Assembly: GCF_016808095.1 (NCBI RefSeq) | Contig: NC_068975.1 | Coordinates: 20,777,501-20,841,500, forward strand | Direction of reading: 5' to 3' | DNA: 64,000 nucleotides | Source: Vigna angularis | Taxonomy: Eukaryota; Streptophyta; Magnoliopsida; Fabales; Fabaceae | Shown here: positions 11,260 to 23,054 of the stretch, in pieces | Layout of the letters: each line of letters begins with the position of its first letter | Position numbering within the stretch: the stretch's first letter is position 1 | Notes under the pieces: model-generated | Seen by the model: only the letters and a program-made list of their open reading frames with translations | What the model was told of the DNA's origin: nothing | The model's database searches: none | Translations under genes and position numbers: made by a program

Positions 11260-13090
11260 ATACGTCTCTATATTATGACACGTACCCTATCAAATGGCTT
11301 CCTAAAGAATAACCTAAATTAATTTAGGTCCTCTTCTCTCTATCTTAGAATGTTTTTCAACATGTCTCTATCTTAATACTTGTTTTGTACATGTAAATCA
11401 CTATGCACAATATTATTGTTTTATATTAATCACTATGTACAATATTGTTTTAAGGTTTCGATATAGAAGGATATTGGCCAACCTACATTACGTTGAGCTA
11501 AAACTTTCACTACAACCAAGCTTAGTTAAAGAAATATCAAATTAGGGTAGATAGTGGTTGATGTGTTTAATTGTTTAGCTAAATAATTTTAATTAAAAAA
11601 TCAACATTTAAAGAACTAAATAACCCTCATAATATGTTACATACAGTTGCATAAGCATACATTTGCAATTGGACGACTATTTGAAGGTTTAGGTCTTACT
11701 ACGAGCTTTGGTTGATTGTCAAAATAAGCTTGTTTTATAGTGGATTGCAGGTACCGAGTGCAACTACAAAAGAAACAACATCACATATCAATTTATAATA
11801 AAGTAATAAACCTACCTAATATAACGCACTTGATATAATATCATTCATAAATAATAAAATATCATATAAAAACTAATTATTCACATATACTTACCACTAG
11901 CAATGAACTTGAGAACTGGATTTCATGAACTGTGAATGTTGTGAAGAAGTTTTAATACACTAAAATATGAAAAATGAAAGCTCAGAACAGTATAGTAAAC
12001 ACCAATTCAAAATTTCAATGTGCATATTAGAATTTTAAATTAAGAACACCAAGGTAGTAATGTATATGTTTGCAAATTTCAGTCTAAAAGTTTAGTAATG
12101 TCGAAATACATGAGACTAATCAAAGTTTAAAACAAACAATATATAAAAAAAATTAATACAGAATAAAATTCTTGAGTCTAGGTAGGCTAAAATGTGCTTA
12201 ATGATTCAAAACATGTAAAATGCATGGAATGGGGTAATTGGGGGTTCAGACATCATTAAAGAAAGATAATAAATTTCTCAAAACACTACTGGAATAAGAG
12301 AAAGCAGGAAAATCAGTGGTAATACCAAATTTATATATTCTTTGTTTTAAACTTTGTTATTCCTAGTATATAAGAATAACCCCAACTTCAATTATATAAG
12401 AATAAGATAATATGCTTTCTTGCAGAGCATTTAACTAATTAAGAAGTCAACCTTTCTTTATTGTGGAACCATAGTATCCAAGGGTAGAAAGCAGTCAATC
12501 ATTCCAAGTTGTCATTTTTCCTGGATCCTGACGTCTATTTCCCCTATTCTTAAACTATTGTTTTTCTCATCACATGCATTGTGCTGCTTTATTTTCTAAG
12601 CAAATCGTTGTGAACCTTAGTCTTCAAGCAATTACAGTGTTCCATCACTGACTTGTGTCTTGGTAATACAAAATTTACATGGTGATAATACTTGCATGAA
12701 TGTAAAGTAAAGTAAATGGCACAAATGGAGAATCCAAGTGATAATACCAATAAAGTTATGTTATCTTTGAGCTAGCCTCTAGTTATTGAAATTATGCTAG
12801 TAAGACTGCCATATATGTTGGATTTAGCTATACTTTATCACCATCGTCATTTTGTTTAAGTGATCTTTCCTAGACATGATTGAAGTTGATTGTATTTGTT
12901 AATTAAGCCTTTTAGAGTTGTCAGAATTTTAAACCAGTAACATTCTAGTGGCATCACATTTCACTGTGCATGGAATTAAAGAACACCACTTATACAATTT
13001 CCAAATGCTAAGAACTAAACTGAAACTTTCTGCATATTAACATCACTATCAAACCAATGATTGACAGAAGAGTTGTTGCGATGACTATAA
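11260..13090. other. CACTA internal non-coding DNA upstream of TNP2
   Basis: AT-rich sequence with no recognisable gene. It lies on the 5' side of the transposase gene and probably includes its leader and introns. No repeat with clear ends was found. Confidence 0.5.
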
Positions 13091-13165
13091 TGCAGGATCA
13101 AAAACATCCGGCGGGGGAAAACCTCTTCACTGGACATCCTGCCTTAAGATTGCCGAAGATCTAGC
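13090..13165 (+). pseudogene. Captured fragment of an LRR receptor-like kinase gene
   Basis: About 24 codons in one frame read GSKTSGGGKPLHWTSC followed by LKIAEDLA. I recognise this as the kinase-domain segment of the inactive plant LRR receptor-like kinases of the At1g67510/At3g50230 kind, where the same residues sit just before the helix containing QGLAYIHQ. Here the match stops after LA and a stop codon follows. TGCAG directly precedes it, so an original intron acceptor appears to have come along. It lies in plus orientation, opposite to the transposon genes, and is too short to encode anything. Capture of host exon pieces is known for CACTA elements. Confidence 0.6.
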
Positions 13166-14824
13166 CTAAATGCATGATCTTAATAGCTAACATGTTTAGT
13201 ATGATCCTAATCAAAGTCTCAAATAAAGAATATATCAAAATACTAAAGCTGAATAAAATTCCTAATTCTAGCTAGTGTAGGTAGCCTAAAATGTGTGCTT
13301 AATGAGTCAAAACACAACCACTAGACCTGGGTTCCAAAGGACAACCTCATAAGTTTTTGGATTTGACAAGACTAAAGCCAATAACTTAGCTTCAGACAAA
13401 TTTAAAGTTGTCTCCATTATCTATAGATTCAAGACAAACCCTCCACTACACACCTCCACACTCATCTTTTGCTAATCATAACATGCATTTCAGTATATTT
13501 GACATTAACATGCAAACATTACAAGACTTTTATCTTCATGTATTATCCGACAAATCATTCTTAGTTCACATTGTTAACCTCCTTCACCACAAAACATACT
13601 AAATTTCAACATTTGTCTTACTTTCATAATTAATCTCTACAATTAGACAAATTTTTTCTTTCACTGTTGGTTAGTAAACACTCTTCATGCTCTATTCTAT
13701 CTCACTCGTATGTATATATATAACTTTATAAAATTATAATTTCAATATTTAGAAAATAGTCACATTACTTAATATAATATTTAAAAGTGTTTTAATTTTT
13801 TTATTAAATAATACATTTATAAATATGTATATACACACACATGTCTATTGCGTATGAAGTAAAAGGAAGTTTTGGCAACAGTTTCCGAGATTAAATGAAA
13901 CACTTTCACTTAATCTTAGTAAGAAAAGGAACCCTGACAGCATAATATCAGTTCCTTATTATATGAAGGTCTGGACAACCTCAAAGACTTCCAAAGGGAA
14001 AACATGAAAACTATCACAAATATGGGTCACCTTTCTCATTTCTAATGTGACCCCTAGCTCTCATGTACCTAGCTTCACCATTGCTTAAGCCCAATTCATA
14101 TACTACATCAAAAGAGGATACTTGTTGGACATAGAAGATGTCATAACTGAGGAGATTTCAAAGTTTCATGTTCTGAACCTAATGGCTTGGCCTGGAGACA
14201 CACCCTTTCAAATGGGGGAATCTAGTGTAGTTATAGTGGTAGAAGAGCAACCACAACCACAACAACTAACACCACCACAAAAAAACTTAGTAAAATCCAA
14301 CACCAGTACCTCATCAACAACAACAAAAGCCATAACAGGACACCTCTTGAGAGCATACTTAATTTGTTAGCACTACTCTACAAGAAAAAGTTCCTTATAA
14401 TGAATGAACAAAGGAAGGAAGATCTGAAGGAAGCAAGCAAGAGTCTTCTGAACCAGAGGACTTCTTTGACTTTAAGATGGATGCATTATCTTGAGGAATC
14501 ATTACTCAGGCTCTTTTCTTTGCTTTCAGATATCATATAATACATTGTATTAATTTTTATTTATTTATTTATTATAGTTTGATGGGATGAGAGAAAAAGA
14601 AGATAAAGATGGGAACTAAACACACCAACGTATCTTTATCTTAACACTACTCTAACTGTAATAACTATCTCCATTATACCTAACTCATCATTTTCAATCC
14701 AAATCCATATCACTTATTGTTTACCTCTTTTCTACGAATATTTTCCTTCCCACTACTTCTCATTCTAAACCTAACCAATAAATCAATTCAACTCCTCTTT
14801 TGTAACATCTTTACTCTCTATATA

Positions 14825-14834
<10 letters not shown>
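13166..14834. other. CACTA internal non-coding DNA
   Basis: No confident gene. A plus-strand reading frame at 14122-14370 contains FHVLNLMAWPGDTPFQMGES and a Gln/Pro-rich run, and looks less random than its surroundings, but I do not recognise it. It could be another captured fragment or chance. Confidence 0.35.

Positions 14835-14892
<58 letters not shown>
14835..14892. repeat. (AT)n microsatellite
   Basis: Uninterrupted alternating AT for about 58 bp, preceded by a short TC run. The small reading frames crossing it are artefacts of the repeat. Confidence 0.95.
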
Positions 14893-14894
<2 letters not shown>

Positions 14895-15763
14895 ATATGT
14901 TTATTTAATTTGTTTACTTTCTTTAGGAAGTAAAAAGGGAAAATGCAGAGGGATGAGTTTTTATACAGAGGTGCTCTCTCGGTTTTCTCTTGGTAGAAAT
15001 AGGTTTCAATGTGACTATGGGAAAGGAGGGAAGTTGAAATAGTAAACTGGATGAAATCTCTATAAAAAGTTATGATTTCTACTGTCAACCAGCCAGAAGT
15101 TAGAGAGTTGTTACCTTGTGAAAAGTGGTTCTTCAATATGAAAGTTGAGTACTCCAAGTTTTAGCTAGTTGTGCATTTCTTTACCAGTCAGTTTATATAT
15201 TTTAGTAGTGTTTATTATTCATGCATTGTAGTTTCTTAACACTACTCTGAGAATACCTTTTGGAACTACATTGCATATTAAAAGTACTTATTTCGGTCAT
15301 ATTTTTTTATAAGTTTTCATGGTTAACAAAACAACAAAGCGCTAAAATTTTAGTTTCTTATAATTGACACTTATATTCTTCTTATGCTACATTTTAGGGG
15401 AAATATATTGACTAAAGTTTAATGGGACAGGAGGCTTTACCATAGAAGGATAGTATGGTATGATATGGTCAAGTGGTGAAAGATGTTAAAATCTTTTCCT
15501 AATATTCTGACAATACAGTCAACACTTATGGATTGAACCTCTACACTCAATTATTTCTTCACTATGGGTCGACATTGGAGAATTGAACTTTTAATACTTA
15601 AATGAAATGACTCCTACACAATATCAGAGGAGCAGTTGGAGTGGTCTTCTAATATTTCCTATATGGGTGTTGGATTTAAAAAGGAGGTTATGTCATATTT
15701 CTTTTTACTACTACATCAAATTCATGAATGTTTGTTTCTTTTTGCCTCAAACATCTTTAGGAG

Positions 15764-15984
15764 ATGATTGTATAACCTTGGTACCTGAAGGTGGTCTTGC
15801 TAAAGGAATGTCTATGCCAGGATCAACCATAATTTCCAATATGCCAATATCTGATTTGCTTCCTATGCCTAAAGACCCTCATATAATGCCAACAAGTCTT
15901 AATGGTCATACTGATTCATCAGAGCGCACACAATATAAGTCAATGGAAGATCTTGGGTCAAGACGTGGTACTAACACAATATAA
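15764..15984 (+). other. Exon-like reading frame inside the CACTA, unrecognised
   Basis: After a plausible acceptor (CATCTTTAG) an open frame of about 74 codons runs to TAA at 15984. It includes DDCITLVPEGGLAKGM and SDLLPMPKDPHIMPTSLNG. Codon use and composition look protein-like, unlike the AT-rich flanks, and no other exon was found next to it. I do not recognise the family. It may be a second captured host exon or part of the transposon leader. Confidence 0.3.
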
Positions 15985-16139
15985 CAGATTATAAAACATG
16001 TACTAAACCACATCATTTCCACTAACAATCGAGACACACAACAAACAATTGTACTAAAATAGACGGTCATCATGAGAAGACAATACCCATTTTCAATAAT
16101 ATCAATTAAACACAAACCCAAGTCTAATGAATTAATACC

Positions 16140-16700
16140 TGGCAGGTGCAGAAGGCAATTGGAGCTCCACCTTATCTCTTCCAACAGGAACAAACCAACC
16201 TAGGGTTTCAAAATTCGGGATTTCCAACCTCCAAAGAAACAAGAACAATAATCGGTCAATGTAACATTATAGATACTATGAAAATGAAGCAAATTTGGAT
16301 TACTTACCAGATGAAGGTTTCAACTAACCACGGAGGTCGTCCTATAGTGTTTGCTGAACGAGATTGTTTCGGCAGGCAACGACGCACAACCACATTTAGG
16401 GAAAACGCTTCCAAGCCCTTTAGTGTGTTCGATAGAAGAGCCTTTCACTGCGTCGACAGAGGAGACTTCAAGTTAGCCTTTGGGAGAGGTTCAACGAGGG
16501 AGAAGGTTGTAGTAGCATAGAGAAGAACGCTCCATGAGGGAGAATAAGCCTCAACGAGGGAGAAGGTTGTAGTGAGTGAGGAAGATTAATGACGAGAACG
16601 AGGCATAGGTAGGAGTGGAGAAGGACGAATAGCTAGGGCTCGAGAAGGGGAGAAACTTGGCTCGAGGGAGGGAGAAAAGTAATACTTCTATATTATTTAG
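16140..16700. other. CACTA promoter-proximal leader region
   Basis: G/A-rich sequence with a short direct repeat of CAACGAGGGAGAAGG (two copies, about 16487 and 16552). On the minus strand this is C/T-rich, lies just inside the subterminal array and precedes both transposon genes, so it probably holds the promoter and first untranslated exon. That assignment is by analogy with En/Spm. Confidence 0.4.
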
Positions 16701-16732
16701 TTTTATTTTTTAATTATTAATTATCTCCATAT

Positions 16733-16980
16733 CCGTATAAAAAATCAGCGCGTAAATATTTTGTCAACTTACATACGGTCTTACATACGAATCTATCCCT
16801 GGAAAAGTTCCCGCTTACACGCGCCAATTTTACCCACCGATATTATATACGGATAATTCGTATATAACATTTTACCCCATTATATACGGATTTTTCCGTA
16901 TGTAAGGCTATTCCACAGATCCGTATATAACATCCCTATTATATACGGATAAAAATCCGTATATAATAATCTGTATATAA
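16733..16980. repeat. Right subterminal repeat array of TCCGTATATA
   Basis: At least five perfect copies of TCCGTATATA or its complement and several one-mismatch copies. It is sparser than the left array. Confidence 0.85.
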
Positions 16981-16986
16981 TTGCCA

Positions 16987-17000
16987 TTTTTCTTGTAGTG
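16987..17000 (-). repeat. CACTA right terminal inverted repeat
   Basis: TTTTTCTTGTAGTG, the reverse complement of the left end, followed by TTT at 17001-17003. Confidence 0.93.
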
Positions 17001-18575
17001 TTTCTTGGAGTATTGAGTTTAAAGAGGAACCTACAGTTAAGGGTGTTTTATGACTGGTTTACATCTTTAGATGGTTAAGTTATGATGTTGAGTTGAGAGA
17101 AAGAATCTGAGTTCAATTACTAATTGTCTTGGAGTGAAATTTGGAGTTTTGATAGGTGAGTTTCTTAGTACAAGGTTGGTTGGGTAAAACCAAATTTTAG
17201 AGACTGTTTTGAAGTAGAGAGTTGGTAAGGCTGTGTTGCATGATTTTAGGTACAATTAAGGGAGTTTTGAGTAGTGAATCTCTAAAGGAGTAGGTATGTG
17301 TTGAATTGGATGATGTAAGGACTGTTGTTAAGTCTATTAAGACTTGCTCAAACTATTAAGACTTGTTCAAGCTGTTAGTTGTAGAAAATTTGTGTTGAAA
17401 GGTATAAAATTGAGTTTGAGTGGTTTAAAGTAGTTAAGTTAGCTTGAGATATAAAAATTGAGTTAGGAAAGTGTTTTTCAATGTTGCTCAGCGCATAGGA
17501 GGCCTTAAGGAACATTAGAATGTGTGACGAAAGTATCCAATTTGAGATTTGAAATGTATCTGTGAGAGATTAGTAACTACTCTGAAAAATTCCACTACAC
17601 ATGGAAAAATCCACAACTTGCTAATGCTCTTATCTCTTTTCAATTTCACACTTCCTAAAGTAAATCCACAAGTTGTTGAAAAAGCGACAACTTAGTTGTT
17701 AAATTTGCTGGTTTTCAATTTGTTTCTCTCGAGACAAATCCACAGGTTGTAGAAACGTTCACAACTAGGTTGTGGACCTCTCTAGTTTCAAAGTTTGAAT
17801 CACCTTGTTTATTTCCATGCTTATGTTTATCGTACTTTGATGTATGATCAGTGGTGTTATATCTTGGTATTCAATGTTAAAGTGTATGGACATATGTATG
17901 ATTTCAAATGGTTTTCAAGGTTGGTAAAGAGAGTTCCAAGGAGTAACTTCTCAATGGTGGTTTCAAGTATTGTAAGTATGAATATGGAAAGTTCAGTCTT
18001 GGAGTTCATCCTAATATTCTAATGGTCACTCATTCTCAAGTAGAGAGGGGTGGGGCATGTCGTGAGAATAGTAGGAGGTCCTAGTTTAGGGGCTTTACCT
18101 TGGCTTAAGGCGAATGATAACAGACTAATCTTGTGTGGTAACTTGAGGTGGGCCAATCACCACAACAAGTGCACGAACTGGCATAGCACGATATTCATAT
18201 TAATCCAAATAGTCAAGTCAAACGGTTGTCATGCATAAAGTGTTTGGTTGATTTGGTGTGAGATATGTATCATTAAGTAAAATGTTTAATATGTTTTTGA
18301 TGTATTACGAAAATGTTTTGTATCACTAGCTTACCCTTGCTTTTGTATTGTTTGTCTTTGTGTATATTTTTTCTTTTGCATGATCACCTTAATGGTGTGA
18401 GCTTAGGAGACAATATATTTTCAATTATTCCAGCGAGAGGGAAGGGTGAAACAAATGAGTTGGTAAATGGATCTATAGAGGTAAATCTATTGTCTTCTAG
18501 TAAGTTCGTTTTAATCTAAATGGTTCTGTAACGTAATATTTTAGTAATCTTATACCATTAAAATGAGATGTTATA
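17001..18575 (+). repeat. Right part of the LTR-like repeat split by the CACTA
   Basis: Resembles the non-coding part of legume Ty3/gypsy LTRs in style. It contains repeated phrases such as TCCACAAGTTG and TCCACAGGTTG (17.6-17.75 kb), then a G-rich patch (GAGAGGGGTGGGGCATG), and ends near GAGATGTTATA at 18575, which looks like a decayed GAGATGTTACA terminus. The matching start was not fixed. No protein domain was found. Confidence 0.4.
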
Positions 18576-18989
18576 ACTATTATGCTAAGAGTTTATAATT
18601 GGCTTAATTTTTTAGCTCAACGAACTAGTGTACAATATATATTATACCAACTAGATGAGCTGCTTTTGAAGAAAAATAAGTTCTAAGTAAAAAATAATAA
18701 AGTAAATGTTCTATACACTAAAAAAAATAGAAGAGACAATTCTTGTAGTTTTCTTTAGTTAACAATTATTTCTTTCTACTCCAAATTTATGTGTTAAAAT
18801 TACAAAAGAAAACAAATATTAGAATAGAAAAAAACAATTCAAATTATTCAAACTTTGAAGATTTTGTTATGAATAGAATCAATTTATAATAAACCTTAAT
18901 CTTTTTTAACTGTTGTATAAAATTGAATTGAACTTAAATTATACTATTTTATTATTATATCAAAATAACTTATAAAATGATATTTTTTT

Positions 18990-19817
18990 GGTTTAATATC
19001 CTATTTTGTCTCCAGTTTCGCTCGAAAATGTCAAATTAGTCCATCCTTTAAAAAGCGCGTCAAGTACGCCCTTACTTAATAAAATTTATATCAATGAAAT
19101 TTCTTCCGTTAAATCCATACAAACGACGTTAATTATTTTTTTCTCTCCTTCCTTTTCTACTTTTTCTGTGCAACGCAACAACTTTTTTTCTCTCTTCTAC
19201 TACTCTTCTTCTCTCTCTTCTACCAATTTTGTTAGTGATTTAATTTTATAACAAAAGTTAATGATTTAAGCATAATAACTTAAAAAATATGTTTTATAGA
19301 TAAAATTAAATAATTATCATTTTATCTTGATGATAGCTATGATATAAATTTAAATATAATAAGAAAACGTAGGAGAGAAAAAATAATAATAATAATAATA
19401 ATACTTTGCAATTTAAAATAACAATTTCAATTTCATTTTAATATAATATTCATTATTTATATTTAAATTTATATCATATTTATCATCAAGATAAAATGAT
19501 AATTATTTAATTTTATCTATAAAACATATTTTTTAAGTTATTATGCTTAAATCACTAACTTTTGTTATAAAATTAAATCACTAACAAAATTGGTAGAAGA
19601 AAGAGAAGAAGAATAGTAGAAGAGAGAAAAAGCTGCTACGTTGCACAAAAAAGTAGAAAAAGTAGAAGAGAGAAAAAAATAATTAACTACAGATTTAACG
19701 GAAGGGATTTCATTTATGTAAATTTTATTAAATAAGAACATAATTGACGCACTTTTTAAAGGATGAACTAATTTGATATTTTCGAGCGAAACTGGAGACA
19801 AAATAGGGTATTAAACC
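18990..19817. mobile_element. Large foldback element, Mutator-like MITE
   Basis: Two arms of roughly 350 bp (18990-19350 and 19460-19817) are inverted copies of each other around an A/T-rich loop that holds an (AAT)n run. It begins GGTTTAATATCC and ends GGTATTAAACC, sharing the GGTTTAAT terminus with the elements at 2053 and 30832. Each arm can be read as the same short frame (MSPVSLENVKLVHPL on one side), which is a symmetry artefact, not a gene. No clean 9-bp duplication was found, so ends may be off by a few bases or decayed. Confidence 0.8.
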
Positions 19818-22378
19818 AAAATTGTAAAAGAAAAATTTGTAAAAGGGCATGTTTTTTATTTGTTTTATAAACATAAGTTATTAGCTTTTAAAATAAATAT
19901 AAGTTTTAGTTTTTAAAATAAATATAAAAAATAAATAAATATACTACTATATTAACATAAATTTAATGAGATAATATTTTATTTGTTTTGATAAATATAA
20001 GATAGTATTTAATATGAAAAATATATAAAAAAACATGAAGATGTTTTCTTTTATTGATTAATGCGTCACAATGCAAACTCCGTCTTCACTATTCCACACT
20101 TTCTAAAATTATATATATTTATGAATTACATAAAAGGAATGTATAAATCTGTTTTTTTGTCTTTCTTGTGTTTTCATTTGTATTATTGAAATATAAAAAT
20201 AATTAAATTATTGATAGAGATAGGGTAATTAAAGTTATGAACAAATTGATTTAAGAAACCAAAATATTATTTTAACATAATATATTTATGATTCATTTTA
20301 CTCATATATGGTTCATCTTCTTTATTTTTATCTAACGTAAAATATTTAATTTGTCTTGAATTTTTAAATAGTTTTTCTCTTAGACTACTTTGCAACCTTT
20401 AAACAACATTCAAATCAGTTTAAATTATTGAAAAAGAAAACTATATAATGCCATGTATATAACATGCCAAATAATAATATAAATCATTAAGTGAAACAAC
20501 ACATAATTAATCAAGTAAAGGAATATAATTCAGAAAATCCATAATACTATTACAATTATTTTAAACATTTGAAACGAATTTAGGATTTATCTACAATGTT
20601 AAGAAACTATGATTAAAACATAAATTGAGTTTTTCAAGAGTTCTAAACAGAAGAACTGAAATCTTAAACTACATAGTTGCACCATCGTCTCCCTTCATAG
20701 GTAGTTCGATTCCTAATTCCTCATCTTCTCACACCATAAAGGTGATGATTGTAAAAGAAGAGAAACAACACAAAAAAATAAGCAAAAATATGGATAAACT
20801 AATGCACAAAAGAATTTATCATATAATTATTAAACAAGTAAGATTGATAAGCCAAGTCAATAACACAATCTTGGAACACCAATCACATCAAAAGATATTA
20901 TTCTAGACTCAATTATTCGAATAAAACACATTCATATTGGACTAGAAGGAAGTTTAACACTTGTGCTGTATAACATTAACCCACAAGATAAATTCTATAC
21001 AAGTCACTAAAACTTCAAAAAGTACTTTTCACCAGAACCTCTTTGAACCCCTAGTTCATTCTCATCTATATGAGTTTAAATGACTAGTAGAGTGTTAGGA
21101 TAACTTTCTCTCTTAGTCCCTACTTTAATAATGCACTTCCTAGAAACATACTTCATAAATATTTTCCCTTGAAAATCCTATCATACTTATAGTTCATATC
21201 AAACATATTCCAACCATACATATTATCATCCATATACTTATATATACGGCCAATACTTCTCATATGACTCAAATACACACAAACAATTTATCATGGAAAT
21301 GATTGAATCACTGTTTTAGTCTTGCTCAGCAAGATCATCCACCCAGTTAGCGACTGGAAAACTTGTCCAACGATAGTAGCACTAGGATAGTTCTCTTAAT
21401 AAATCTCTCGACAAACTTAGTACGCGCTTAATGAGAGCACCATTGGAGCCCCTAGAAATTTATATGCCAAAATTCACCTAATGAAGTCCAAAAGCGTTCA
21501 GTGATAAGTCAGTGAACTCTCTAACTTTAGAGTTGCTCAGTGAAAATATTATTGTCCAACGACCACAAAGTCAGTAGGCTCTCTAACTTTGGTGTCACCC
21601 ACCGAAGCAACCGTTAACCCAATGAATTTGTATAATTGCAAATAAAAACAAAATTTTGCAATTATGTAGATTTAGACATATCAAGTTCAATATAATACTT
21701 CAATCATAGTACAAACATACAAATTTGATGTCTTTCAGTGAAAGCCAATTCAAGCCATCACATTCATTATACTATTAATCAAATTCCTAAAATTGATCAT
21801 ATAACCTAAAATATGTAAACTTAAGATTCTGTATTCTCTAGTTCAACTGCACATGTTCATTAAAATTAACAATTTCTCATGCAATCACATATGCAATTAC
21901 ACATTCAGTCAATTTGAACTAGTTTAGAATTTATAATAGTTGTAATTAGCTTACTTAAGCTTTGTAACAACTTAAACAGTTCAAATTGATCATGGTATAT
22001 CATTAGAACAATTGATCAATAGAGAAATGACTCTAAAAATACATGTAGACTAGATAGACCCATATGCAAAAGAAGAACCGATTGAACTTAGAAAAGAGAC
22101 AAAAAAACTAACTTACTCAAATTGATAAATTCATCGCTTAATCTTGAAGAGGTCGCCACAAAGAGTAATCCTATGTCTTGATTCTTCAAAAAGATAACCC
22201 AAGAATGAGAAAACTTACAGAGAAAATAAAAAACTCTAAAAATGTGATTTCTAAATATATAACATGTTTTAAAATAATAAAACTTGTTTATTTATACTTA
22301 AGCCTTTTATTATTAAAATAATTAAGTCTCACTATTTTAAATATACAATCAATTATAAAACATCATTTTGTAGATTCT

Positions 22379-22384
<6 letters not shown>
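19818..22384. other. Intergenic DNA with a gypsy-LTR-like relic
   Basis: AT-rich, no supportable gene. At about 21.3-21.65 kb repeated phrases such as GCTCAGTGAAAA, CCAACGA and AAGTCAGT, with CTCTCTAACTTT twice, resemble the LTRs of legume Ty3/gypsy elements. Ends were not identified. Confidence 0.4.

Positions 22385-22464
<80 letters not shown>
22385..22464. repeat. (TA)n microsatellite
   Basis: About 80 bp of uninterrupted TA repeat. Confidence 0.95.
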
Positions 22465-22468
<4 letters not shown>

Positions 22469-22915
22469 TAAACTCTTACTATATTACAAAGAATACACTA
22501 AAAATCATAAAAATCACAAATTAAATTATGTTTCTTTATCATTTGATATGAATGTTGAATATATAACATAACTTATTTTAAAAGCATGATCTATATAACT
22601 GATAAGAGTGGACATTACCTCAAGAGATTAATGTTCATTCTTTTATCCATTGTTGTCTTGTTGTAGAAGTTGTTCCTCTTTTTTTATTTGAGTCACTTTA
22701 ATTAATTCTTAATCAACACATGCAAATAAATACAGTAATGTATGAGAAAATTTTGGAACAAGACCTCTGAGAAGCTAATTTTAAAGAGAAAGGAAAATTT
22801 TAGGAATACAAAACAAATAAACATAAGCAAAGAATTTGATATGTAATGTAACGAAGAGAAATAATCTAAAATATGAAAATAAATGTTTTTTAAGAAACAT
22901 CTTTTCCAAAATAAA

Positions 22916-22917
<2 letters not shown>

Positions 22918-22992
<75 letters not shown>
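22918..22992. repeat. (TA)n microsatellite
   Basis: About 75 bp of uninterrupted TA repeat, in the presumed last intron or 3' flank of the LRR gene. Confidence 0.95.
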
Positions 22993-22995
<3 letters not shown>

Positions 22996-23054
22996 ATGTT
23001 GTATATTATTCTATTATATAATTATTTAATTTTTATGAATTTAAAATTGCATAC

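Larger units (their letters stand above)
3264..17000 (-). mobile_element. Full-length CACTA (En/Spm) transposon, 13.7 kb
   Basis: The left end begins CACTACAAGAAAAA and the right end is the exact reverse complement, TTTTTCTTGTAGTG. Both ends are flanked by TTT (3261-3263 and 17001-17003), the 3-bp target duplication expected for CACTA elements. Inside both ends lie dense arrays of TCCGTATATA in either orientation, the equivalent of TNPA-binding subterminal repeats. Two genes run on the minus strand: an apparently intact TNPA/Ptta-like gene and a broken TNP2-type transposase. The 16.1-16.7 kb end is therefore the promoter-proximal side. A fragment of a host kinase gene lies in the non-coding part. 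The size is at the large end for plant CACTA elements. Confidence 0.93.

Noticed and set aside
12284..12310. CACTACTGGAATAAG as a nested CACTA terminus
   Set aside because: No complementary end and no subterminal repeats nearby; a short match expected by chance.
14717..15157. Frames with poly(Ile-Tyr) runs on both strands
   Set aside because: Produced by the (AT)n tract. Similar frames at 22836-23021 and 56109-56300 were rejected for the same reason.
2471..18575. TGTAAAACCCC at 2471 as an LTR start with GTTAT as target duplication
   Set aside because: Similarity with the inverted copy at 290-520 continues upstream of 2471, so this is not the element boundary; the GTTAT match near 18571 is then chance.
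19006..19801. Two nearly identical short proteins on opposite strands (MSPVSLENVKLVHPL type)
   Set aside because: They are the two arms of the same foldback element read in each direction; no start context, domain or splice support.
18981..19826. Target duplication for the foldback at 18990-19817
   Set aside because: Flanks (TATTTTTTT and AAAATTGTA) do not match in direct orientation; only poly-T/poly-A complementarity is seen.
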